A program made the position numbers and the translations under genes. This document shows positions 28,543-37,854 of a DNA stretch of 64,000 nucleotides, piece after piece (position 1 is the first letter of the stretch; each line of letters opens with the position of its first letter). The notes below the pieces were generated by a model that had not been told where the DNA came from, did not search any database, and was given only the letters and a program-made list of their open reading frames with translations. The stretch comes from JALORV01 sp963707445 (GTDB lineage Bacteria; Pseudomonadota; Gammaproteobacteria; Burkholderiales; Burkholderiaceae_F): assembly GCA_963707445.1 (NCBI GenBank), contig CAVPPW010000003.1, positions 58,052 through 122,051 of the forward strand, read 5' to 3'.

Positions 28543-29972
28543 ATGGCAAAGACGTTCAAATTGAACGCAGCGGCGATAGCGGTGGCGGGACTTGCCGCCG
28601 TTGCTTCGCTCGCGTGTCCGGCCGACGCAGCGGCGCAAACCAAAGCCGCGCCGGCAGCCGCTAGCAAGGGAGAGCAGTTCTTTCCGGTCCTCGTGTATCG
28701 CACCGGCGCCTACGCGCCCAACGGCGTACGCCCTGGGCCAACGGCTTCGTCGACTACCTGAAGCTCGTGAATGCGCAGGGCGGCATCAACGGCGTGAAGG
28801 TCACGTGGGAAGAATGTGAGACCGGCTACGCCACCGACCGCGGGGTCGAGTGCTACGAACGGCTGAAGACAAAACCGAATGTCGCCGCGGTCCAGCCGCT
28901 GTCGACCGGCATCACGTTTGCGCTGACCGACAAGGCGCCACACGACAAGATTCCGCTGATCACCGCCGGCTATGGTCGTTCGGAGTCGGTCGAAGGCGAG
29001 GCGTTTCCGTGGAATTTCCCGTTGATGGGCACCTACTGGGATGCCGCGGACGTCCTGGTACAGCACGTCGGCAAGCTCAACGGCGGCGTCGACAAGCTGA
29101 AGGGCAAGAAGATCGCGCTCGTCTATCACGACTCGCCGTACGGCAAGGAACCGATCGCGCTGCTGCAGGAGCGCGCCAAGCTGCACGGATTCGAACTGAT
29201 CACGATTCCGGTCACGCACCCGGGTGTCGAGCAGAAGGCGGCATGGCTGCAGATCCGCCAGAACCGGCCGGACTACGTGTTCCTGTGGGGCTGGGGAGTG
29301 ATGAACTCGACAGCCTTGCGCGAGGCGGTGGCCACCGGCTACCCGCGCGACAAGATGTACGGCGTGTGGTGGGCCGCAGCAGAGCCCGATGTCACGCCGG
29401 TCGGTGCCGATGCCAAGGGCTACAACGGGCTGGCGCTGCAGCACGGCGCCGGTCGCGCCAAGGTACACGAGGACATCCTGAAGCAGGTGCACGACAAGGG
29501 ACAGGGTTCGGGTCCCAAGGATGAAGTGGGCTCGGTGCTGTACACGCGCGGGATGATCAGCGCGATGCTGTCGGTCGAAGGCGTGCGCCAGGCCCAGTTG
29601 CGCTACGGCCAGAAGCCGCTGACCGGCGAGCAGGTTCGCTACGGCCTGGAAAACCTCAACCTCGACGCCAAGCGGCTCGAAGCGCTCGGGCTTGCCGGCG
29701 TGATGAAGCCGCTGGCGACCAACTGCCGCGACCACGCCGGGGCCCGCATGGCCCGGATCCAGCAGTGGGACGGCACCAAATGGGTGTTCACTTCGGATTT
29801 CTATGAAGCGGACAACCAGATCATCAAGCCGATGATCAAGACCGCGGCGGAGAAGTACGTCGCCGACAAGAAGCTGACGATGCGCAGCTGCGCATCGGAA
29901 ATGGCGGATGCCGACAAGGCGATGGCCGGCAAGACGCCTGCGCCCGCGGCCGTCGTTCCGGCCAAGAAGTAG
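28543..29972 (+). CDS. Periplasmic substrate-binding protein of the Liv-type transporter, frameshifted
   Basis: Signal peptide (FKLNAAAIAVAGLAAVASLA) then a type I periplasmic binding protein. EQFFPVLVYRTGAYAPNG joins the second frame near 28730 at WANGFVDYLKLVNAQGGING. ECETGYATDRGVECYERL, PLSTGITFALTDKAPHDKIP and YHDSPYGKEPIALLQERA are typical. The mature protein ends in an unusual alanine/proline-rich tail. It belongs to the branch found with acyl-CoA synthetases rather than the leucine-binding LivK group, so an organic acid ligand is more likely than an amino acid. ATG 28531 is an alternative start. Confidence 0.87.
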
Positions 29973-30024
29973 TTGCGGGCACCCGGCCGCTGCGGCGGCC
30001 GGACTGCACCCACGGAGTCCGACG

Positions 30025-30846
30025 GTGACGACACCGCTGCTCAACGTCAACGGCATCGAGGTGATTTATAACCACGTCATCCTCGTACTCAAGGGAGTCT
30101 CACTGAGCGTGCCCGAGGGCGGCATCGTCGCGCTCCTCGGCGCCAACGGTGCCGGCAAGACGACGACGCTGCGCGCAGTCTCCAACCTGCTCCACGGCGA
30201 GCGCGGCGAAGTGACCAAGGGATCGATCGAGTACCGGGGCGAGAAGATCGAGAAACTCACCGCGTATGAGCTGGTGAAGCGCGGTGTCGTGCAGGTGATG
30301 GAGGGGCGCCGCTGTTTCGCGCACCTGACGGTGGAGGACAACCTGCTGTCGGGCGCATATTCGCGTGGCGCCTCTGGTCGCGGCAAGTCGCGCGCCGATG
30401 TCGCTGGCGACCTTGAGAAGGTCTACGCCTATTTCCCGCGGCTCAAGCAACGGCGCACGAGCCAGTCCGGTTACACCTCGGGTGGCGAGCAGCAGATGAC
30501 GGCGATCGGGCGCGCACTGATGGCGCGGCCGTCGATGATCCTGCTGGATGAGCCGTCAATGGGTCTCGCGCCGCAGGTCGTCGAGGAAATCTTTGCGATC
30601 GTGCAGGATCTCAACCGCAAGGAGAGGGTTTCGTTCCTGCTCGCCGAACAGAACACGAACATCGCGCTGCGCTTCGCCGGCTACGGATACATACTTGAAA
30701 ATGGCCGCGTGGTGATGGACGGCGACGCGGGCGCACTGCGCGAGAACGAGGACGTCAAGGAGTTCTACCTCGGTGTCTCGAAAGCGGGACGCACGAGTTT
30801 TCGCGACGCCAAGTTCTACAAGCGGCGCAAGCGCTGGCTGGCGTAA
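30025..30846 (+). CDS. livF: LivF-type ABC transporter ATP-binding protein
   Basis: Intact, 273 residues from the GTG at 30025. Walker A is GANGAGKTT at residues 39-47, the signature is TSGGEQQM, Walker B is MILLDEPSMGLAP, and the H-loop is LLAEQNTNIALR. Unlike E. coli LivF it carries an insertion SRGASGRGKSRADVAGDLE after the Q-loop and a C-terminal extension FRDAKFYKRRKRWLA, both typical for this synthetase-linked branch. It pairs with LivG to drive uptake. Confidence 0.92.
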   Translation: MTTPLLNVNGIEVIYNHVILVLKGVSLSVPEGGIVALLGANGAGKTTTLRAVSNLLHGERGEVTKGSIEYRGEKIEKLTAYELVKRGVVQVMEGRRCFAHLTVEDNLLSGAYSRGASGRGKSRADVAGDLEKVYAYFPRLKQRRTSQSGYTSGGEQQMTAIGRALMARPSMILLDEPSMGLAPQVVEEIFAIVQDLNRKERVSFLLAEQNTNIALRFAGYGYILENGRVVMDGDAGALRENEDVKEFYLGVSKAGRTSFRDAKFYKRRKRWLA

Positions 30847-30943
30847 CCCGAGCAGTCACATCGCTGGCACGGGCCCGCGCCTGCAGCGATACGCACCGGT
30901 TGACAACCGCGGGGCGGTGTCCCGCACCTTTCAAGGAGCCGAG

Positions 30944-31300
30944 ATGGCCACACGCAAAGCGGCAAAGAAGAAGTCCAGGCGTACGGTGATGTACAGCAGT
31001 GGCGGCAAGAAGCTTTATGCGGTGCGGGACGCCGGTGGCAAGTTCAAGGACATCCAGCAGTACTCGCGCGCGCACGCGATGGACATCAAGCGCGGCAGCA
31101 GCGCCGAAGCCGCGGCCGCGAAAAAGGCCGCCGGGAAAAAGGCTGCGAAGAAAACGACCCGCAAGACGACGAGCCGGACCGCGCTGGGTAAGGCCGTCAA
31201 GGGCGCCGTGCAGCGGGCCGTTAAACGCACCAGGAAGGCCGCCGGCTCCCTGGTCAAGCGTCCGCGCAAGGCGGTCGGTCGCGCGCGTGCGAAGCGTTAG
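30944..31300 (+). CDS. Histone-H1-like lysine/alanine-rich protein
   Basis: One hundred and eighteen residues. The first 55 or so (VMYSSGGKKLYAVRDAGGKF) form a short folded part, and the rest is a basic low-complexity tail with AAKKAAGKKAAKKTTRK-type repeats, as in bacterial H1-like and AlgP-like proteins. Such tails bind DNA without sequence preference. AAGGAG seven bases before the ATG is a strong ribosome-binding site. It sits inside the transport cluster, with no evident functional link. Confidence 0.75.
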   Translation: MATRKAAKKKSRRTVMYSSGGKKLYAVRDAGGKFKDIQQYSRAHAMDIKRGSSAEAAAAKKAAGKKAAKKTTRKTTSRTALGKAVKGAVQRAVKRTRKAAGSLVKRPRKAVGRARAKR

Positions 31301-31329
31301 GTATCCGATCCACTGAGCCGAGGCAGTCG

Positions 31330-31561
31330 ATGTCGCTCGTGCGATTCAGGTCCGACGGTGGCGTATCGCGGCTCGTCGCCGGCATCATGGCGGCAGCCGC
31401 GCTGCTCGGGCAGTATCGGCTGTACACCGCGCGAAGGCGAGCCTGCGGCGACGCCGTTGCCGACGCGGCAGTCGACGATCGATCCGGTCAAGCAGAAGCT
31501 CGATGCCGCGCAACAGGAGGCCGAGCGTCGCCGCAACGAGGCCGAGCGCGCGGGCCAATGA
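31330..31561 (+). CDS. Small membrane-anchored coiled-coil protein, frameshifted
   Basis: The start SLVRFRSDGGVSRLVAGIMAA gives a hydrophobic segment, and after a switch near 31430 the frame reads REGEPAATPLPTRQSTIDPV then KQKLDAAQQEAERRRNEAERA, a charged helix. About 76 residues. The plain frame instead gives arginine-rich nonsense running past the next ATG. Function unknown; it sits between the H1-like gene and the CoA ligase gene. Confidence 0.5.
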
Positions 31562-31580
31562 AGCGGCATCGGGGTACGCC

Positions 31581-32804
31581 ATGAATCCACACTTCGACAC
31601 CCGCGAAGCGCGTGACCCGCGCCAGCGGGAACTGGACCTGCTCGGGCATTTGCCGGGCCTCATTGCCAAAGCGCTGAAGGCACCGGGCTGGCGCAAGCAC
31701 CTCGGCGACGTCGATGCCGCGGCCATCGCTACGCGCGCGGACCTCGCGCGCTTGCCAGTCCTGCGCAAGTCGGACCTTCCGGCGCTGCAGAAGGCAACTC
31801 CGCCATTCGGCGGTCTGATCGATCCGGTCGAGAGGTTCGGGCGGCTGTTCACGTCGCCGGGGCCTATCTACGAGGCCGAGGCACGGCAGGAGGACCCTTG
31901 GCACGCGGCTCGCGGACTGCATGCGGCCGGATTCCGCTCGTCCGATCTGGTCCTGAACACGTTTTCGTATCACCTGACACCCGGAGGCTTCGTCCTCGAC
32001 GGTGGGGCGCGTGCACTGGGCTGCGCCGTCATTCCCGCCGGCCCCGGCAATATCGAACAGCAGATTGAACTGATACGACACTTGCATCCGACGGCGTACA
32101 CCGGAACTCCGGATTTCCTGAAGATCCTGCTCGATGCGGCTGCGGCATCCGGAGTGGAGTCGACGATCCGACGGGCCGCCGTGTCCGGAGCTGCATTCCC
32201 GGCTTCGCTGCAGGACGAGATCCGTGAGCGCGGAGTCGATGCGTACCAGCTCTATGCAACGGCTGACGTCGGCGTCATTGCCTACGAGACCTCGGCCCGG
32301 GCGGGCATGGTCGTCAACGAAGACGTTCTGGTCGAGATCGTGCGACCCGGCACCGGCAATCCGGTACCGGACGGGGAAGTGGGCGAAGTGGTCGTCACGA
32401 CGACCGATACGCACCACCCCTGGATCCGGCTGGCGCTTGGCGACCTGTCAGCCATCGTGCCCGGGACGTCTCCCTGCGGACGTACGAACCGCCGTATTCG
32501 CGGCTGGCTGGGACGGGCCGATCAGATCACGAAGGTCAAAGGCATGTTCGTTCGCCCAGAACTTATCGCGGAGGTCGGGCGCCGCCATCCGGGCATCGGT
32601 CGCCTGCGGCTCGTCGTCGGCCGCAGCGGCGAAGTCGACACCATGGTCTTGCGCGCTGAAAGCGCCGAGAAAGATCGCGCGCTGGAAGCCGCGCTCGCAG
32701 ACACGCTTCGCGCGGTGACCAAGCTGAGCGGCACGGTGGAAATCGTCGGGCCGGGCGCCTTGCCGAACGACGGCAAGGTGATCGAAGACACGCGCTCGGT
32801 CTGA
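31581..32804 (+). CDS. Phenylacetate-CoA-ligase-like AMP-binding protein
   Basis: Intact, 407 residues. The PaaK-like fold is seen in DLARLPVLRKSDLPALQK, VLNTFSYHLTPGGFVLDGGA, SGAAFPASLQDEIRERG, QLYATADVGVIAYE and LGRADQITKVKGMFVRPE. The glycine-rich ATP loop usual near SSGTTG is replaced by LFTSPGPIYE, so its chemistry may be altered. It belongs to the family that sits at the end of synthetase-Liv clusters in Betaproteobacteria, consistent with activating an imported (perhaps aromatic) acid. An upstream in-frame start at 31503 is less likely. Confidence 0.85.
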   Translation: MNPHFDTREARDPRQRELDLLGHLPGLIAKALKAPGWRKHLGDVDAAAIATRADLARLPVLRKSDLPALQKATPPFGGLIDPVERFGRLFTSPGPIYEAEARQEDPWHAARGLHAAGFRSSDLVLNTFSYHLTPGGFVLDGGARALGCAVIPAGPGNIEQQIELIRHLHPTAYTGTPDFLKILLDAAAASGVESTIRRAAVSGAAFPASLQDEIRERGVDAYQLYATADVGVIAYETSARAGMVVNEDVLVEIVRPGTGNPVPDGEVGEVVVTTTDTHHPWIRLALGDLSAIVPGTSPCGRTNRRIRGWLGRADQITKVKGMFVRPELIAEVGRRHPGIGRLRLVVGRSGEVDTMVLRAESAEKDRALEAALADTLRAVTKLSGTVEIVGPGALPNDGKVIEDTRSV

Positions 32805-32824
32805 CGGGCAGCGGCGAGCCGGGT

Positions 32825-32852
32825 GAAAAAAAGCGGCGCCGTTGGGCGCCGC
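32825..32852 (-). terminator. Intrinsic terminator, minus strand
   Basis: Read on the minus strand: GCGGCGCC, loop CAAC, GGCGCCGC, then TTTTTTT. It lies 26 bases after the stop of the DUF1801 gene. The stem is symmetric and may also slow plus-strand transcripts leaving the CoA ligase gene, though that side lacks a T-run. Confidence 0.85.
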
Positions 32853-32877
32853 TCTCGCAATTCCGCTGCGTATCAGG

Positions 32878-33591
32878 TCAGCGACGTCGGGCCGGTGCTG
32901 CCTTCTTGGCGCCTGCCTTCTTTGCTACGGCGCTCGCGACCGTCTTGCGTGCCGAGGCGCGCGATTCGACGCGCTTGGCCGCCCGTGGCGTCGCAGCGCG
33001 TGCAACCGCGGCCTTGCGGTTCGAAGACTTCGGCGCCGGAGTTCCGGTTGCAATGTCGATCGCGGCAATCATCGCGTCGCGCACGCTGGTGGCCATCGCA
33101 TTGATCGCATCGGTCATCGCTGCGGCGGGTTTCGCCACCGGAAGCTTGACGGTCGTCGCCGGCGGGGCGGCGGCCTCTTCGTTAATGCCCCAGAGCTTCA
33201 GGAGCTCTGTCTGAGTCGGAATCGTTCCCTGCGCCAGCCGCTGGCGGCGCGCAGCGACCGAGTCCCGCACGATCTTTTCAACGACATCGAGCGGCAAGCG
33301 ATTCAGGTCCGAGAACTTGATGAAGCTCTTGGCCGCGTTGACGCCCTGCAACGAATCCTTGTGCTTGAGCACCACGTCTTTTTCCGCGACGTACAGCGAC
33401 ATGTGCCGGCGGCCGGATTCCAGCGCGAACAACGGCCCGTCCAGTTCGTAGAACGCGAGCCCATAGCGCATGCTCTCGCGCACTCCGCGGGCGGAGCGGC
33501 GGATCATGCTGCACAGGCGCGCCATTGCCACGCGACGGTCCGGCGGCAGGTCGCGCAAATAGGCGCCTACCGTCGAGGCAGTCGTGTTCAT
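32878..33591 (-). CDS. DUF1801-domain protein with histone-like basic tail
   Basis: The first 120 residues or so are a YdhG/DUF1801 domain (AYLRDLPPDRRVAMARLCSM, ESMRYGLAFYELDGPLFALE, HMSLYVAE). The C-terminal 60 residues are lysine/alanine/arginine-rich (SNRKAAVARAATPRAAKRV, AKKAGAKKAAPARRR), as in H1-like tails. I chose ATG 33591 over 33609 since NTTASTVGAYLRDL opens the domain. Function unknown; the tail suggests nucleic-acid binding. It has its own terminator. Confidence 0.8.
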   Translation of the reverse strand: MNTTASTVGAYLRDLPPDRRVAMARLCSMIRRSARGVRESMRYGLAFYELDGPLFALESGRRHMSLYVAEKDVVLKHKDSLQGVNAAKSFIKFSDLNRLPLDVVEKIVRDSVAARRQRLAQGTIPTQTELLKLWGINEEAAAPPATTVKLPVAKPAAAMTDAINAMATSVRDAMIAAIDIATGTPAPKSSNRKAAVARAATPRAAKRVESRASARKTVASAVAKKAGAKKAAPARRR

Positions 33592-33707
33592 GGGGTTCCT
33601 CCAGCGCACAGCGTCCGAAAACGCTGAATTTTAACGCTTTTTGAGAACCGACTCGAGTCGGCGCCGCCGCACGTGGTAGAGGCGAGAGGTTTGCAGACGA
33701 ACGGTGG

Positions 33708-34308
33708 TCAGCCGGCGGCCGAAGACCGCGGTCGGTAAAAAATGAAGTCCGCAGAGAAATCCACGCGCAGCAACTGGTCGATGTGGCCGCTGTCGCAGCG
33801 TTCCGGCGGCATGCCGCCGCGCGTGTTGACCCGCTGGACGTGCGTCACGCCCTCGAACGCGCCCTTGCCGAAGCTGCGCGTCGATCAGCAGCAACCATCT
33901 CAGGTCTGCGGACTTCGGGGCATCGTCGTAAGCAGCGATCGTCGCCACCAGGCGGCTGCCGTCGACGTGCTCGAACGAGAAGTTGGCACCGTGGCGCCCG
34001 ACGACCTTGCCATAGGCATCGAGCAGTTGCGCGTCCGGCTGACGGAACGTCCAGACGAACGCTCCATCGCGTTTTTCGCAGCGGAATACCTGCACACCTT
34101 GCGCCGACAGCTGCAACACCGGTTCGCGATCGGAGGGCGCCTTGATGCTCGAAAAGAGCCCAAGGCTCGGCGCCGTGACCGCGGTGCCCTTGTTCGGACG
34201 AGTGGCTGATGGACCGGAGCCGACTGACGCGCAGGCAGAAAGCAGCGCTGCGCCGACGGCGAGGACTATGCGATCGCGGACTTGTTTGAGAGCGAAGTTC
34301 ATCGTCAT
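33708..34308 (-). CDS. DUF3455-domain lipoprotein, frameshifted
   Basis: The leader ends LLSACAS, a lipobox, so it is a probable lipoprotein. The DUF3455 body has VLQLSAQGVQVFRCEKRDGA, WTFRQPDAQLLDAYGKVVG and SADLRWLLLIDAQL. A switch near 33865 gives KGAFEGVTHVQRVNTRGG, PPERCDSGHIDQLLRVDF and SADFIFYRP to a TGA at 33708. ATG 34308 is preferred over 34341, which lacks a leader. Function of the family is unknown; it is probably outer-membrane-attached. Confidence 0.8.
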
Positions 34309-34349
34309 GGATCCCAAGTTGGCCCATCGTACCCGGAGCATCCGGACCG

Positions 34350-36332
34350 CTACGGTCGCGATCTCCTCGTGAGCCGGAAGCCCAGCGACGCGAGTTCGTC
34401 GCGCACTTCCGGATCGTTCAGCAAAGCGCAGAAAGCCCGAACTGCGGGGCGCTCGAGTCGTGCCGTCGGTACGATGAAGTCGTATTGCTCTTCCTGCATC
34501 GGGATGAAGCCGAGCCCGTATTGGCGGGCCACGGTATCGATCGCGATTCCCCAGTCCGCGCGCTGCTGGGAGATCGCCACGGCAACGGCGTTGTGGGATT
34601 TCGTTTGCGTGCCGTATCCGGCGGGCCTGTTTTCGCCCAGCAATTTGTCGATGATGATGCGCGTGCCGCTGCCGGCGTTGCGATTGACCATCACGCAGGC
34701 TGCGTCGCCGAGTGCGGCCGCGACGGCCTCGTCGAACGACTTTCCCTCGAAGCGAACATCGCCGCGCCGGAACACGAAGCCCTGCATGCGTCCGTAGCCC
34801 GGCACGAGCGTCAGCGCGTCGGTGAGCATGGGACGGTTGTACTCACCGGTCGCGGGATCCATCAGGTGGATGCCGGCGATGTCGCACTCGCCGCGCTTGG
34901 CCGCGGCCAGGCCTCCCATGCTGCCGACCATCATCAGCTTGGTCGCGGACGCCTTGGCGCATCAGCTTGCCGACCAGCAGGTCGAGGCCGACGCAGTGGC
35001 TGCCGATGATCACGAGGTCGGCGGGCTCCAGTTGCTGTCCGAGGAGTGTCACCGCGACGGTGCTGCCGGCGTCGAGGATCTCCGTGTGCTGGTCGATGGT
35101 GATGAAGCCGTCGGCGCCGCTGAACGTGGTCACGGAGCCCGAACCCTTGCCCATCGGATAGGCGAAGTAGCCCTCCGGTCCCTGCACCAGCCCGACCAGC
35201 AGGTACTCGGTGCGGCCCCGCTCGGAGTTCACGCGCATCGGCAGCGTCGCCGGCACGGTATGAGCGGCGTTCGGGCGGCAGGCCGGCAAACGCGCGGATC
35301 ACCGGCGCGACGAATTCGTGGAACGTGAAGATGGCGGAGGTGGGAAACCCGGGCAGGATGACGACGGGCTTGCCCTCGGTGACCGCGAGGCAGATCGGCT
35401 TGCCGGGCTTCAGCGCGACGCCGTGGGCGACGACACCCGGGTTGCGCAGCGCGTGCACGACCCGGTACGAGATATCGCCTGCGCCCTTCGATGTGCCGCC
35501 GGAGAACACGACGACGTCCGACTCCAGGCCGCGCGCGAGCGCGGCCGCCAGCGCCTGCTCGTCGTCGGCGATCACGCCCAGGTGCACGGCAATGCCGCCG
35601 AGCTCTTCGACGGCGGCACCGATGATCGCGGCGTTGGAGTCGTAGACGGCGCCTGGCCGCAAGGATTCGCCGGGCGCGACGATCTCGTTGCCGGTGGAGA
35701 AGATGGCCACCCGCGGCCGACGAAAGACCGTGCACGCCGGGCAGTCCCAGCGCGGCGAGCACGCCGATCTCGCGGGATGTGAGACGCTGCCCGGCGCGCA
35801 GCACCGTCTCGCCGCGGGCGATGTCGGTGCTGGCGTAACTCACGTTCTCGCCGCCGGTGAGCGGTCGACGGATCTCGACAAGCCGAGCGTCGGCGGGGCC
35901 GACAAGTTCCGAATGTTCGACCATCAGGACCGCATCGGCGCCGCGCGGCAGCATGCCGCCGGTGGCGATCGGGGTCGCGTGGCCGGGGATGACGGGCAGG
36001 GCCGGCACGATGCCGGGCGCGAGCACCTCGTCGTTCAGCTGCAGCGTGCGCGGCGTTTCCTCCATCGCGCCGAACGTGTCCTGCGCCTGCACCGCGAAGC
36101 CGTCGACGTTGGCGCGATCGAAGCCCGGGACGTCGATGCCCGCCACGACATCCTGGGCGAGCACGCGGCCGAGGGCATCTCCAAGGGGCACGAGTTCTTC
36201 GCCGAGCGGCGCGAGCCGCAGGTGCTCGCGAAACTTCGCGGTCGCCTCGTCGCGCGAGACGACGTTCAGGAACTGCGTCTGCCCGGCGAGGGCTTCCGCG
36301 CCTTTCGCGCCGGGTTCGGAAGAGGTCGACAT
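34350..36332 (-). CDS. moeA: MoeA fused to a periplasmic-binding-protein-like domain, frameshifted
   Basis: The N-terminal 400 residues are MoeA: VPGFDRANVDGFAVQAQD, ATGGMLPRGADAVLMVEHSE, FSTGNEIVAPGESLRPG, GGTSKGAGDISY and LPGFPTSAIFTFHEF. The C-terminal part is a PBP-like domain: GSHCVGLDLLVGKL, GSMGGLAAAKRGECDIAGIHL, NRNAGSGTRIIIDKLLGE and QRADWGIAIDTVARQ. Switches lie near 35725, 35285 and 34960. MoeA inserts molybdate (or tungstate) into adenylated molybdopterin. The fused domain occurs in some bacteria and archaea; it may sense or deliver the oxyanion. It ends the leftward tup-moeA array. Confidence 0.88.
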
Positions 36333-36344
36333 GTTCGAGCGCGC

Positions 36345-37591
36345 TCAGTCGTAGAGAAATACCGTGACTTCCGCGTCGGGACCGTAGCCCTCGCATTCGG
36401 CCGGCACGATCACGAAGCCATCGGCCCGGGTCGTCGAGGAGAGGATCGAGGCGCCGCTGAGCGCGATCGGCTCGACCCGGCCATCGACGAGACGGACGCG
36501 GCAGTAGTCGACGCGACCGATGGCGGAAACGATCTTGCGCGCGACGACCGCCTGCAGCGTGCGGTGCGGCCAGTCAGGCGACCGTCCGCCGAGCAGGCGA
36601 ATGGCGCGACCCGCGAAGAAGTCGTAGGCGCACAGGCACGACACGGGATTGCCGGGCAGCAGGAATACGAGCGTCTCGCCGATGCGACCGAGGCCGGCGG
36701 GACTCGATGGCCGCATCGAAACGCCGTGTATCGCCAGTTCTCCGATCTCGGCAATCAATCGCGGCGCATAGTCTTCGCGGCCGACGCTGGAGCCGCCCGA
36801 GACGAGGATCACATCCGCCCCGGGCGCGAGCAGGGCCGCGCGAATCCTGTCCGGATCGTCACCCAGTCGGTGATGCGATTCGAGCACGCCGCCGTCACGG
36901 GCGATGAGGCCGCGCAGCATGTAGGAGTTCGCGTCGTAGACCTCGAAAACGTCTTTCGGCGTCCCCGGCGCCTTCACTTCGTTGCCCGTGACGAGCATGC
37001 GCACGCGCGGCTGCCTGACCGACGGTCACGTGGTCGAGGCCCAGGGACGCCGACGAGCCCCACGTCCTGCGGACGCAGGCGCCGGCCGGCGCCAAGGGCT
37101 ACCGATCCGGCCTGCAGGTCTTCGCCGCGATGGCCGACGTGCTGGCCCGGGGCAACGGGCCGAGTCACCACGATCTGCCCGGCGGACTCCGTGGCGTACT
37201 CGGCCGGAACGACCGAGTCGACGCCTTCGGGAATCGGAGCGCCGGTCATGATCCGGACTGCCGATCCGGGCGGGAGTTCCCCCGCGAACGGCTGGCCGGG
37301 CATGGCCTGGCCCAGCACGCGAAACTCGAGGGGGTTGTATTCGGTCGCGCCGGCCGTTTCCGCGCCGCGCAGCGCAAAGCCGTCCATCGCGGCCCGATCG
37401 AAGCCGGGGACGTCGAGCGGTGCAATCACTTCGGCCGCCAGCGTGCGGCCGCAGGCCTCCTCGAGCGGAACCGACTCGGCGCCCAGCCGTGCTGCGTGCC
37501 GATCGATCCACTCCAGCACAGCGGGCACTTCGCTGCGCTTCCGGAAGCCGTGCATGCGCACGTCGGGGATCGAAGTGATTGCAGCTTTCAT
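36345..37591 (-). CDS. moeA: MoeA (gephyrin-like molybdotransferase), second paralogue, frameshifted
   Basis: A standard-length MoeA of about 410 residues: VLEWIDRHAARLGAESV, DVPGFDRAAMDGFALRG, IMTGAPIPEGVDSVVPAE, VTGNEVKAPG, SGGSSVGREDYAPRL and LPGNPVSCLCAYDFFAGRA. One switch lies near 37020-37060, in the segment between GHRGEDLQAG and RVRMLVTGN. It catalyses metal insertion into the pterin dithiolene. It is 12 bases upstream of the MoeA-PBP gene, so both are on one transcript. Two unlike MoeA copies beside a tungstate transporter is the notable context. Confidence 0.9.
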
Positions 37592-37722
37592 TCAGCGCTC
37601 ATGGGGCAGGGAACGCTCTTCGTGCACGACTTCAAGGTCATCCGGCAGCTTCGATCGACAACACAGTGGCTGCCGACGGCACGCGCAGGCGCCTCGCGAC
37701 CGACGGCGCGCATCCATTGTCG

Positions 37723-37747
37723 CGCAAGTCATCCCGCGACTTGCGGG
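37723..37747. promoter_or_regulatory. Overlapping alternative hairpins in the tupA-moeA gap
   Basis: The 263-base gap between tupA and moeA holds CGCAAGTC (37723-37730) pairing with GACTTGCG (37738-37745). An overlapping stem CCCGC/GCGGG (37733-37737 and 37743-37747) uses part of the same sequence, so only one can form. A short minus-strand ORF ending KLPDDLEVVHEERSLPHER with its TGA touching the moeA ATG also lies here; it is too uncertain to call a gene. The gap may carry a separate moeA promoter. Confidence 0.35.
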
Positions 37748-37854
37748 AAGGTCAACGGCGCGCGCTCAGGCGGACTTCAGGAACGGGAGTCCTGCTCCGG
37801 TCTCTTCGCGCTGCCGCGCAGGAGAGGGGCCTGCTCTGCAGTGCTTGCTTGGCC

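Noticed and set aside
28710..30056. A 448-residue minus-strand ORF
   Set aside because: Antisense to the periplasmic binding protein gene; no signal or domain.
37592..37854. A known molybdenum-cofactor riboswitch in the tupA-moeA gap
   Set aside because: I could not find the conserved core; only simple hairpins are visible, so I do not call it a riboswitch.
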